Notes under the pieces: generated by a model
Seen by the model: the letters and a program-made list of their open reading frames with translations, nothing else
The model's database searches: none
Told to the model about the DNA's origin: nothing
Translations under genes and position numbers: made by a program
NCBI GenBank assembly: GCA_029821735.1
Contig: JALGSU010000009.1
Span: forward strand, 95,139-159,138
Source of the DNA: Candidatus Zipacnadia bacterium
GTDB taxonomy: Bacteria; Armatimonadota; Zipacnadia; Zipacnadales; UBA5352
DNA: 64,000 nucleotides
Reading direction: 5' to 3'
Shown here: positions 7,891 through 16,949 of the stretch, piece after piece
Numbering within the stretch: the first letter of the stretch is position 1
Layout: every line of letters starts with the position of its first letter

Positions 7891-10113
7891 ATGCGCAGGA
7901 CGCTGCATTTCATGCTGACGGTCCTTCCACTCACCGCGACTCTCTGGTTCATCGCCGCACTTGCTGCGGCCGACGAGACCGTAGCCAGGCAGATCGAGCC
8001 GTGGTGGGAGACCGCCTCGCCGGCGGCGCGGTCTGCTGAGCGTCTGCGCACCATCGCGCCTGAGAGTTGGTCCCCCGCCGAACGTGAGGAGCGCACCTTC
8101 GTCGTCCCGGCCGAGGAGGGCAAGTCCGACGAGGCCCGCCTGCTGCCGTATGATCTCTTCGCCACCGCCGACGTCTTCCATTACCCGGCAGACCAGAGCA
8201 AATTCCAGGGAGGCATGCAGGTCGTCTACGAGGTGGTGCAGCCAGCGGACGTCATGCTGCGGTGCAACTCGGGGTCAGCCCTGTGGCGATGCGAGAACAC
8301 GAGCAACGGCAAGCAGACGGTCTTCTACACGGGAGGCACGTGGGACCTGACTGGTGAGGGCGTCTTCTCTTTGGACATGCCGATCACCAGTTGGCGCAGC
8401 TACATCGGCGCGCCGTTCGCGAAGGGTGCTTACGTGGTTGATGCGCTGGGGATGCAGGTGTACCGCGCCGAGAGCGGCGAGCACGTGAAGGCGATGAGGC
8501 CACAGAATCTCCGGGGAGCAGTCGACCCCGACGCGTGGTTCTCCGTGGCCAACCTGACCGAGTATGAGATCTCGATCACGGAGATCGCGACCGACTGGGG
8601 AAAGAGCGGGTACGTCGGTGCAGTGGTGACCTTGACGGACGCCGACGGCGAGAGCTTCGATCTACCCGGGGCGGAGGTCACTGCTATCGCGTCGGGCGAG
8701 GGGGAGCATGAGTCCACCGTGGTCGCGCTTGCGCCAAGAGGCGGGATCTACGAGCCGGGCAGCGTCAACTACAGGTTCAAGTTCTTCGGCACCTACGCGC
8801 CCGAGTTCTACGACAAGCAGCAAATCACTGTGAAGGCCACGGTCTGGGTTCTTGGGCCGGATGGCGTGACCCGCGAAGAGCAGGTGGAGCGAGTGATCAG
8901 GCGGGGTCAGGCCGAGCCGGTGCCGCTGGCGACCTGGCAGAACCAGCAGCGGCGAGAGGACGTTCGCACCGCCGACGGGCGCCTGATGGAGTCGCGATTC
9001 CTCTGGACGCACGGGCAGTATTTCAAGTGGTGGCAATCACTCGAGAACGCGGACGCGGCGCTGCTGGCCACTGGGATGATAGGCGCCAACATCTTCGGGG
9101 GTGGGATCTACTTCAACGGCAGGTCACATGTTCGCACCGACAAGATGATCACTCTCGAGAGCATATGGGAGGGCCCGGACGTCTTCGCCTATCTGATCGA
9201 GAAGGCTCATGCCGCCGGGATCGAGGTGCATTCGGCGGTCAACTGCGCCTCTGGCGGCGGAGGGTATGGTGGGCCGCAACTGCTTCTCGAACACCCCGAG
9301 TGGGCGGTTGAAAGCCCGAGCGGCGAGAGATCGGAGCGGATTGTGGACATGCACCGCCCGGAGTTTCGTGCGCACTTCGCCGAGTTCATCGCCGACGTCG
9401 TCTCCCGCTACGAGGTGGACGGCATCAAGCTGGACTTCACGCGGGTGATGGAGAGGTGCTACTGCGCGAAGTGTCGCGAGGAATACGAACAGCTAACGAG
9501 CCGCGACCTGATGGAAGACGCCAAGCCCCCCTACACCGAAGAGTACATCAGCTGGCAGGAAGACGCGGTGGGCGACCTGGTCCGGCGAACGCGCGAGGCC
9601 ATGAACTCGGTTCGCCAGGGGCTCAAACTATCGCATTGGGGCCATGACGAGCCGGGCAATCCCAGTTTCCAGGGGCGCAGGCCGGACGTATGGCTGAACA
9701 ACGGCTGGATCGACTGGTTCGAGATCGGGTGCTATGGCGGCGACCCCGATGCCGCGGTCCGGACCTGGTCGAGGATCGCGCGGATGGTGGATCAGCCCGA
9801 GTGTGTGTGGCCGGCCTTCGGCTTCTACATCGGGAACATCCCTCAGCCCGGTACCGCCACGGATACGTACGTGCCCATACCCCGCTACAACGAGTTCACC
9901 GGCGACGGTTTCCACTCGAAAGAAGGCGCGATGGGCTGCCGACGTCCGGTGGTGATGGCCCCCATGTACGAGGCGTTCCGCGACACCTGCGGGCTGAATG
10001 GCTTCGCACTGTTCGATCTGTGCCAGCATACAAAGGAGACCGCCAAGGCCTACGGGGAGGAGTTGTTCGTCGAACCGGCCGTGCCTTGGTATCCGGCGGA
10101 CGCGCCAGAGTGA
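7891..10113 (+). CDS. Exported GHL10-like (COG1649-type) putative glycoside hydrolase with CxCxxC
   Basis: This 740-residue protein has a signal peptide (hydrophobic core ~8-26) and an N-terminal beta-rich region (~80-345). The C-terminal TIM barrel (~375-730) carries VDGIKLDFTRV at ~509-519, whose Asp515 is at the strand-end position expected for the catalytic nucleophile of glycosyl-hydrolase-like-10 proteins. Immediately after come Cys523, Cys525 and Cys528 (RCYCAKCREEYE), the same CxCxxC knuckle seen in the DUF4838 proteins of this window. Related enzymes act on peptidoglycan or complex glycans; the substrate here is unknown. An AGGAGA site lies 11 bases before the ATG. It heads a plus-strand run of exported carbohydrate-active genes. 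Confidence 0.8.
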   Translation: MRRTLHFMLTVLPLTATLWFIAALAAADETVARQIEPWWETASPAARSAERLRTIAPESWSPAEREERTFVVPAEEGKSDEARLLPYDLFATADVFHYPADQSKFQGGMQVVYEVVQPADVMLRCNSGSALWRCENTSNGKQTVFYTGGTWDLTGEGVFSLDMPITSWRSYIGAPFAKGAYVVDALGMQVYRAESGEHVKAMRPQNLRGAVDPDAWFSVANLTEYEISITEIATDWGKSGYVGAVVTLTDADGESFDLPGAEVTAIASGEGEHESTVVALAPRGGIYEPGSVNYRFKFFGTYAPEFYDKQQITVKATVWVLGPDGVTREEQVERVIRRGQAEPVPLATWQNQQRREDVRTADGRLMESRFLWTHGQYFKWWQSLENADAALLATGMIGANIFGGGIYFNGRSHVRTDKMITLESIWEGPDVFAYLIEKAHAAGIEVHSAVNCASGGGGYGGPQLLLEHPEWAVESPSGERSERIVDMHRPEFRAHFAEFIADVVSRYEVDGIKLDFTRVMERCYCAKCREEYEQLTSRDLMEDAKPPYTEEYISWQEDAVGDLVRRTREAMNSVRQGLKLSHWGHDEPGNPSFQGRRPDVWLNNGWIDWFEIGCYGGDPDAAVRTWSRIARMVDQPECVWPAFGFYIGNIPQPGTATDTYVPIPRYNEFTGDGFHSKEGAMGCRRPVVMAPMYEAFRDTCGLNGFALFDLCQHTKETAKAYGEELFVEPAVPWYPADAPE

Positions 10114-10135
10114 CCGTCGCCCGGCGTCACTGCAC

Positions 10136-10168
10136 GCCATGGCCCAACGCCAGGGTCGGGCCTCTGGC
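10136..10168 (+). terminator. Imperfect hairpin after the GHL10-like gene
   Basis: GCCA-GGCCC pairs with GGGCC-TGGC around a 12-base loop, 22 bp after the stop codon and 45 bp before the heparinase-like gene. There are nine pairs with small internal bulges and no clear T-run. It may be an attenuating or RNA-stabilising hairpin rather than a full terminator. Confidence 0.35.
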
Positions 10169-10212
10169 TTACATGCCGCTCAACGATGGCTGACACTTCA
10201 GGGAGAGAACAG

Positions 10213-13200
10213 ATGCCGGCGCGCAAACTGATGCGATCCATGGTGCGGGCTTACTGGGCCATAGTATTCCTCTCGGTCGGCGCCATGGGTCAGGCCAATG
10301 ATCTGCTGCGCGTGGAGGAAGTGGTTGCCCCTGCGCGGGTGCCGGCAGGTGTCTCGGTTCCCATCGAGGTCAGCTTTTCAGTTGTAGAGCCTCTCCGCAA
10401 CGGTTGGCGGGTAAGCCTGGAATTGGCCCCAATCGGTGGCGGGGCCACTATCAAAGTGGGCCCGGTCAACTCCCTCTTCACTGCCGAGACGCCGCTCGGG
10501 ACGCAGCAGACCTACGCATTCACGGTGGCGATCCCCGACGATGCCGCTGCCGGTTCCTACCGCATCATCGCGGATCACTACGCCAAAGTGGATGACGCCT
10601 GGGTCCATGTGCGATATGTGAACCGCGACGGTAACCCATTGGCCCTGACGGTGGGCGAATTGACGATCGTCGAGCCCCTGCCGGCTCTCCCCCTGCCCCC
10701 GCCTCAGCGGAAGCTCGACCCCGGCGAGATACACGCGGTCTACGAGTGCGAACAGTTCGAGGGGATGGACGGGGGCGGCGAGGACGTGGGTGTCGCGCAG
10801 GGGTGGACGTGGTATTCGCGGGTCCACTCGTCGGCGATGCGAACGGCAGTCAACAACACTGGCTCGGGCATGATTCACGCTACGCTGAATCCGCCACTGC
10901 CGGCGGGAGACTACAAGCTCTTCCTCAAGGCGGACAGCGTGTTCTCCACGGTGCGCGTCGGTCTCGATGACGAATCGATCGAGGTCACGCCGCTCCGCGA
11001 AGGGTGGACGGAAGTCGGGACGGTGACAATGCGCGAACCGTCGAGCCGATTGTGGGTGGAAGCCGTCAATAGAGTGGGCAAGTATGTGATGGTGGACTCA
11101 ATCTACCTCACGAACAATCTGGCGACTGAGGCCACCCGTGGACGCGATCCCTCACGCCAGTTCCTCCCCGCTGACGCGGCGCCAATCAAGAAGGGGCGCA
11201 CGATCTGGACCGATTCCTACCTCGCCGAAACGCGAGAACGCATCGCGGAGCATGAACAGATCAGACAGGTAGCCGACGGTGTAGTCGCCTCAGCTCGCGA
11301 TATTGCCGGTCATACGGACAGGGAACTGTGGGGCCTCCTGCCGGACACCACGATTGCCCGCGAATACTACGTCAATCAAAACGCAGGTTGCCCGGTCTGC
11401 GGGCTGAAGATAAAGGAATACGACGTCTTTCACCCATGGATTCTGAAGCCGCTGGAGCGACCGTTCAAGCTTGAGTGCCCGTCTTGCGGCGGCATATTTC
11501 CGAGCAACGACTTCGCGGCCGGCGAGTTGGCGGGCGGGGAGTTCCCCGACGACGGCGATGGCTGCGAGATCGGGGACGAAACATACTGCTTCATCGGTGA
11601 GTACGTGCACTTCACCTACCGGAAGTTCTTCCTGTCGTATCTGAAGACGCTCACCGAGGCAGTGGTGCTGACCGAAGACCCCGCGCTCGCCCACAAGGGA
11701 GCGGTGATGCTGCTTCGCGCCGCCGAGCAGTACCCAAACTCGGAGGATCGATCCGAGCGCGGCTTTGCCAGTCAGGGGCAACCGTGGGACTTCCGCTCGG
11801 GCTGTATCACGGACTCGATCTGGTCAAGCTACGAGGGCAAGAACTACGGGCAGGCCTACGACGCCGTGTGGCCATTCCTCGACGGAGACGAAGAGCTGCT
11901 GGCGTTGGCGCGTAAGGAGATCCCGCAGATTCAGACGCACGAGGATCTCCGCCTGTACATCGAGGAGAACCTGCTGCGGCGGGTCGCCCAGGCATACTGT
12001 GATGGGGCGATAGTTGGTAACCTCGGGTACCATCACAAGGGTCTTGCCTGGCTGCTGCTGGCGCTGGACGATGTGGAATCACCCCGGTTCCCCAACTGCG
12101 CCGATCTGCTGGAGTATGCTTACTACAGAATCTTTGGTCCACTGCGGTATTTCCCCAACCTGCTCGGGCGCGACGGGAGCAGCATGGAAAGTCCCGGGTA
12201 CAACGCCTCGCGCCTGAACATGGTCGGAGCGATCGCGATTCTGGAGCGCTTCTTCGAGCAAAACCCCGAGATCCCCCGGGATCGCTACCCGAGCATGTGG
12301 CAGGACCCACGCTTCCAGGCACAATTCGACTACTACACTGACTACGTGCTACTGGATCGATGGCTGCCCGCGGTCGGCGACTGCAATGGCGGGCCGGTCA
12401 TACCCGAACCGTCTTCGCCAGCCAAGCTCAGCTTCGTCGCGCCCGAGGTCGCCGCCAACGCATGGGCGCATTACCGGACGCCGAAGCTGGCGATGCTGGC
12501 CTACGGTCTGGGCAACAAGCCGCCATCGCCCTCGCTTTGGGGCGATCTGCCACTCGACGAACTGGCGGCGGCCCGTGTAGAAGCGCCAGAACGCTTCGAA
12601 CGCCGGACGAACGTGCAGGACGAGTATGGCCTGGTCTTCCTGCGCAGTGGCGAGGGCGAATCGACGCGGGTGCTGTGGGCCTGGTATGGGCGCCTGTTGT
12701 CTCACTCCCACGACGACAAGCTGATGTTCGGGATGGCCGGCAAGGGCCTCGATCTGCTGCCTGATCTGGGCTACCCCAAGTCATGGGAGCACACCGGGCG
12801 TTGGGAAGCCAACTCGCTCACGCACAACACGGTCACGGTGGACGGCGCGGCGTTCCCAGTCGGCCGCGAGCGCGGCTATCTGCGGTTTCTGGGCAACGTG
12901 CCGGGGATGCAGGTGGCTGAGACCGCAACGGGCAGTATCTCAGGCAGCGGTCCGCTGTCCAGGCGGGCGCTGGTGCTGGTCGATCTCGATGACGATGGCT
13001 TCTACGCAGTTGATCTGTTCGACGTGCGGGCCGGGTCCGAGCAGACGCTCAGTTACCACGGCCCGCAGGCGAGGGTATCGGTCGAGGGCGTTGATTTGCA
13101 GAGTCAGCCCGCAGGCACCATCGCCGGCCCCGACATCGCGTTCGGTCAGCCGCTGTCCGACGCCGCGGGCAAAGAAGTCCACACACCTCTGGCCCACATG

Positions 13201-14289
13201 ACCGAAGTCGAGCGAGGCCAGCCGGTGGGCAGCTACCGCATTGACTACGCGCTCGACGATGCCGCTGACACCCACGTGCGCCTGCACCAGTTCCCGGACA
13301 CCGATACCTCCCTCGTGCTCGGCACGGGCCGCCCTCCCTCGCAGCCAGAGGCCTATCGTGTCCGCTACGGACTGCAGATGCGCGCGGGCACAGCTCCTCT
13401 CGAGAGCCGCTACCTGACACTGATCGAACCATACTGCGAGAATGAAGCGCTGGCCTCGGTGGAACGGCTGACGTCCGGCGGCTTCGGGACGGGAGAGGCT
13501 TTGAAGATCGTCCACGCGGACGCGGTGGATCTGCTGGTGCTCGCCCCTGAGGCGGACCAGACGACCGAGGCCGATGGCGCCAGTGTCACGGGCCGAGCCG
13601 CTCTCATCCGCAGTGTTGACGGTTCGCCCACCGAAATACGGGCCTATGCATTCTCGTCCATCAAGGCGGGCAGCGTTTCGGTCAGCGCCGATGCGCCATA
13701 CATGACCGGCGAGATCGTTTCGTGCGACTATGACGATGCGAGCATCATGGTGTCCGGGGTCAGCGCCGATGAGAACCTCATCGGGCGTCCCATCCGCATC
13801 CACAACGACCGTCGCAGCACAATGCACATCATCGCGAAGATCTCAGCGGCAGGAGAGTTCGCACGCTTGACGTTGACGACGTCCGCTCTGCGCCACGAGG
13901 GTTGGGTATCTGCGGTCTCGGGAAGCAGCATCCGCAACGGTGCGCCGAGTCCATGGGCATTCGACACCTATTTCGCGGGCACCCGCCTCCTCAACGAGGA
14001 CGCCAGTGCGAGCTGGATTGTCACGGGTGCCAACGGAGGCTGGTGGAGCGGCCCGAATGGCACTCGGATGAACCTGCGTGATACGTCCGGTGGTATAGTC
14101 TCGGCCGAAGCGCTCGAGCGGTCCCTCTCCGACGCCAATGGAGACGGCGTCAGGGATTTCCAGGTGTATGAGTATGGTTCGGGCGACCGCGTCGAGGTGA
14201 GCGCGTTCGCGGCTCTTCGTCGCGGTGCGGATGGCCAGTGGACCGGTGAGATGTCGCCAGGAGTGCAAGTCGTGCAAGGGCCTCGGTGA
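10213..14289 (+). CDS. Exported heparinase II/III-like polysaccharide lyase, multidomain
   Basis: This is a 1358-residue exported protein; the start is the ATG six bases after GGGAGA, followed by a signal sequence. Residues ~30-155 form an Ig-like sandwich and ~170-310 a galactose-binding-like domain. An alpha-helical toroid (~330-760) follows, then the heparinase II/III beta-sandwich signature (SHSHDDKLMF near 830, EANSLTHNTVTVDG shortly after), where the His and Tyr residues serve catalysis in this family. The toroid is interrupted by two CxxC knuckles (CPVCG ~393, CPSCGG ~421), likely a structural zinc site. The C-terminal ~450 residues are beta-rich. Substrates would be uronate-containing glycans. 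Its length is about twice that of typical heparinase II. Confidence 0.82.
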   Translation: MPARKLMRSMVRAYWAIVFLSVGAMGQANDLLRVEEVVAPARVPAGVSVPIEVSFSVVEPLRNGWRVSLELAPIGGGATIKVGPVNSLFTAETPLGTQQTYAFTVAIPDDAAAGSYRIIADHYAKVDDAWVHVRYVNRDGNPLALTVGELTIVEPLPALPLPPPQRKLDPGEIHAVYECEQFEGMDGGGEDVGVAQGWTWYSRVHSSAMRTAVNNTGSGMIHATLNPPLPAGDYKLFLKADSVFSTVRVGLDDESIEVTPLREGWTEVGTVTMREPSSRLWVEAVNRVGKYVMVDSIYLTNNLATEATRGRDPSRQFLPADAAPIKKGRTIWTDSYLAETRERIAEHEQIRQVADGVVASARDIAGHTDRELWGLLPDTTIAREYYVNQNAGCPVCGLKIKEYDVFHPWILKPLERPFKLECPSCGGIFPSNDFAAGELAGGEFPDDGDGCEIGDETYCFIGEYVHFTYRKFFLSYLKTLTEAVVLTEDPALAHKGAVMLLRAAEQYPNSEDRSERGFASQGQPWDFRSGCITDSIWSSYEGKNYGQAYDAVWPFLDGDEELLALARKEIPQIQTHEDLRLYIEENLLRRVAQAYCDGAIVGNLGYHHKGLAWLLLALDDVESPRFPNCADLLEYAYYRIFGPLRYFPNLLGRDGSSMESPGYNASRLNMVGAIAILERFFEQNPEIPRDRYPSMWQDPRFQAQFDYYTDYVLLDRWLPAVGDCNGGPVIPEPSSPAKLSFVAPEVAANAWAHYRTPKLAMLAYGLGNKPPSPSLWGDLPLDELAAARVEAPERFERRTNVQDEYGLVFLRSGEGESTRVLWAWYGRLLSHSHDDKLMFGMAGKGLDLLPDLGYPKSWEHTGRWEANSLTHNTVTVDGAAFPVGRERGYLRFLGNVPGMQVAETATGSISGSGPLSRRALVLVDLDDDGFYAVDLFDVRAGSEQTLSYHGPQARVSVEGVDLQSQPAGTIAGPDIAFGQPLSDAAGKEVHTPLAHMTEVERGQPVGSYRIDYALDDAADTHVRLHQFPDTDTSLVLGTGRPPSQPEAYRVRYGLQMRAGTAPLESRYLTLIEPYCENEALASVERLTSGGFGTGEALKIVHADAVDLLVLAPEADQTTEADGASVTGRAALIRSVDGSPTEIRAYAFSSIKAGSVSVSADAPYMTGEIVSCDYDDASIMVSGVSADENLIGRPIRIHNDRRSTMHIIAKISAAGEFARLTLTTSALRHEGWVSAVSGSSIRNGAPSPWAFDTYFAGTRLLNEDASASWIVTGANGGWWSGPNGTRMNLRDTSGGIVSAEALERSLSDANGDGVRDFQVYEYGSGDRVEVSAFAALRRGADGQWTGEMSPGVQVVQGPR

Positions 14290-14335
14290 CGCTGACGTGG
14301 CGCAAACAAGTGTGACTCTGGAGAGGGCTGATCGC

Positions 14336-16828
14336 ATGTTCCGACTGATGATCCTGATCGCAGGCATCGCGCTGATGACGTTACCAGTCGCGGCCGATGG
14401 GGACCAGTTCGTGATCGCTGAGAACGGGGCAGCGCGAGCGGTCATCGTCCACCCCTACCCGTATGAGTCACAGCACGAGGTCGCTGCCGTCGAGGAGCTG
14501 GCCGATTGTCTAGGCCGCATGACCGGGGCGACCTTCGAGGTCGTCAGCGAGTCCGAGGCCCCCGACGGGCCGCAGATTCACGTCGGTTACACGAAGTCGG
14601 CACGCTACCTGCAGCGGCGCCTCGAGCGGGACGGCACCGACATCGACGGCTTCGCGATGGTCGTCAAACCCGAGCGTATCTTCCTCGTCGGGCGCCTGCA
14701 TCATTCCACCGAGTTCGCGGTCTATCGGTTCCTCTACCGCTTCTGCGGCGTGCGCTGGTACATGCCCACCGATCTGGGCATGCACGTGCCGGCGGCATCA
14801 ACTATTGCGGTTGCGGTCGGCGAGACTGTCGAGGAGCCTGCGATCCTGTCTCGCCTGTGGAGCGGCGTATCGAAGTACGACGGGGGGCGCTGGGAGGTCC
14901 ACAACCTGTGCCGGGGTCGCTTCTCTTTCCACCATGCGCTGCTGGACCACATGAACGTGGAGGGCCTCTACGATGAGCATCCCGAGTGGTACCCGGTCCG
15001 GCCCGACGACGGCGACGACCAGCGCTACCGACCTGGTAGCCCGGCCGACCACTCCTGGCAGCCGTGCATGACCGAAGAGCCGCTCATGGACTGGCTCGCC
15101 GCGCGCTTCATCGCCTACTTCGACGCCAACCCTAACGCCACTTCGGTTTCCATCGGCGTGAACGACTCTGACTGGTCGGGCTACTGTCAATGCAGCGAGT
15201 GCCGCAAGCTGATGAGGTCCGGAGCGCTATCACAACACGGCGGACCGGACTACTCCGACCTGTTCTTCCACTTCGCGAACGGTATCGCCGAACGCGTGGC
15301 GATCAAGCACCCCGACAAACACATCGGCTGCCTTGCCTATCACGCCAACGAGAACCCACCGAGTTTCCCGGTGCACCCGATGATCATCCCATACCTGACG
15401 AACGATCGCGGCGAGTGGTATGACCGAGACTTCCGCCAGCGCGATCTCGACTGGATCAGTGCGTGGCGGGCGGTCTGCCCATCGGTGGGCGTCTACAGCT
15501 ACGACTATGGCAGCATGTACATCGTCCCGCGCATCTACCCGCACGTCCACGAGGACTTCATCAAGTTCCTGGACCGACAGGGCGTGAAGGGATGGTATTC
15601 CGAGATATATAGCCGCTGGTGCCAGGACGGCCCCAAGGCGTGGATAGCCAGCCAGCTCATGTGGGATCCCGATCAGGATGCCGACGCACTGCTGGGCGAC
15701 TTCTGCCACGGGATGTTCGGCGCCGCCGCCAATCCGATGCGGCGCTACTTCGACCTGTGCGAGCGCGTCTGGATGACACAGCCAGGCGAGGGAAAGTGGT
15801 TCCGCTACTACTACAAGATTGAGCAGCTTGCGCTCTACCCGGACGAAGTATGCCGAGAGGCCGAAGGCCATCTGGCGAGGGCCGCTGAGGCCGCGGACTC
15901 GGACCTTGCTCGCGAGCGCGTAGAGATATTCGCGAAAGGTTTTCGACTCACACGGCTCTACTCAGACTCGTGGCATGCGAGTCGCGCCGCGCAGATGCCG
16001 ACTGATCCGGACGCCAACATGGCGAGTATGATCGAGCCGGCGATCGAAGCCATCGCCAGCGACCGTGAACGCGAGGCGCTCGAAAGTTGGATGGCTGAGG
16101 CCGGGCCTGTCTTCCGGCCTGCTGCCTCTTTCAGCTCCCGGGCATATGGCGGGCCAACGGCGTCGCTGGCTGTGCTGATGACTACGCTGAACCGCTACCA
16201 GACCGCAAATGACCAACCGGCGATCGAGCTACTGCTTGAGCGGCTTGAGGACCACGTCCCGGAGAGCGCGCCGACTGCGGCGGCGCACTACGCCCTGCAA
16301 TCGCTGAACGGTACACCTCCCTCGAACCTGGCCACTAACCCGGACTTCGAGACGCTGGAGGGTGACGCCGGATCCGAAGCGGGGACAGGCTGGCAGGCGG
16401 AGGGGGCGCCTCCTGGGTGGTCCACCTGGCAGAATGCGAGCAGCACCGGCGAATTCCTCTGGCTGGGCGAAGAGGGCAACCGCTTCGTGACGCTCAAGGG
16501 AATGAGCAACGGGGTCTTCCTGCAGAACATCCCTGTTACGCCCGGCAAGCGCTACCTGGTGGCCTGCAGCTTCAGAGGCAGTGTCGAGACGGGGGTCAAG
16601 GCCCAGATACACATGGCCTGGCGGAACGATCAGGGCAATTGGACGGCCGAAGATCAGCGGCGCGGCGTCAGTTTGCCAAACGGTCAGTTCGGCCACTGGC
16701 TGCGCACCGGGATGGTCGTCACGGCGCCCGGATCCGCCGCTCAGGGAGTGCTGATGCTCACAAGCAACGATCAAATCGGCGACGAACAGGTCGCGTACGA
16801 CAACGTGCTGGTGACCGAACTGCCTTGA
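14336..16828 (+). CDS. Exported DUF4838 protein with C-terminal carbohydrate-binding-like domain
   Basis: This 830-residue protein has a signal peptide (MFRLMILIAGIALMTLPVAA) and a GGAGAGGG site before the ATG. Residues ~25-170 resemble the small alpha/beta domain found ahead of GH20, GH67 and GH84 barrels. The central region is DUF4838, a TIM-barrel-like domain of unknown activity, with SIGVNDSDW leading into Cys284, Cys286 and Cys289 (YCQCSECRKL). The C-terminal ~165 residues (NPDFETLEGD..., ending DNVLVTELP) have the CBM4/9-like sandwich pattern. DUF4838 proteins cluster with glycan degradation, and glucuronidase- or hexosaminidase-like action is a reasonable guess. It lies 46 bp after the heparinase gene and probably shares its transcript. 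Confidence 0.85.
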   Translation: MFRLMILIAGIALMTLPVAADGDQFVIAENGAARAVIVHPYPYESQHEVAAVEELADCLGRMTGATFEVVSESEAPDGPQIHVGYTKSARYLQRRLERDGTDIDGFAMVVKPERIFLVGRLHHSTEFAVYRFLYRFCGVRWYMPTDLGMHVPAASTIAVAVGETVEEPAILSRLWSGVSKYDGGRWEVHNLCRGRFSFHHALLDHMNVEGLYDEHPEWYPVRPDDGDDQRYRPGSPADHSWQPCMTEEPLMDWLAARFIAYFDANPNATSVSIGVNDSDWSGYCQCSECRKLMRSGALSQHGGPDYSDLFFHFANGIAERVAIKHPDKHIGCLAYHANENPPSFPVHPMIIPYLTNDRGEWYDRDFRQRDLDWISAWRAVCPSVGVYSYDYGSMYIVPRIYPHVHEDFIKFLDRQGVKGWYSEIYSRWCQDGPKAWIASQLMWDPDQDADALLGDFCHGMFGAAANPMRRYFDLCERVWMTQPGEGKWFRYYYKIEQLALYPDEVCREAEGHLARAAEAADSDLARERVEIFAKGFRLTRLYSDSWHASRAAQMPTDPDANMASMIEPAIEAIASDREREALESWMAEAGPVFRPAASFSSRAYGGPTASLAVLMTTLNRYQTANDQPAIELLLERLEDHVPESAPTAAAHYALQSLNGTPPSNLATNPDFETLEGDAGSEAGTGWQAEGAPPGWSTWQNASSTGEFLWLGEEGNRFVTLKGMSNGVFLQNIPVTPGKRYLVACSFRGSVETGVKAQIHMAWRNDQGNWTAEDQRRGVSLPNGQFGHWLRTGMVVTAPGSAAQGVLMLTSNDQIGDEQVAYDNVLVTELP

Positions 16829-16949
16829 GGCCAGGCGTGCAGGCCTGCAGAGGCAAGATGCCAAAGCGTCGCTGCGGGCGACTAACCGTAGAGTGGACGA
16901 CGGGGGGGTTGCCCCCCACTTGAGGACTCCCGATCAACTGGAGGAGATC

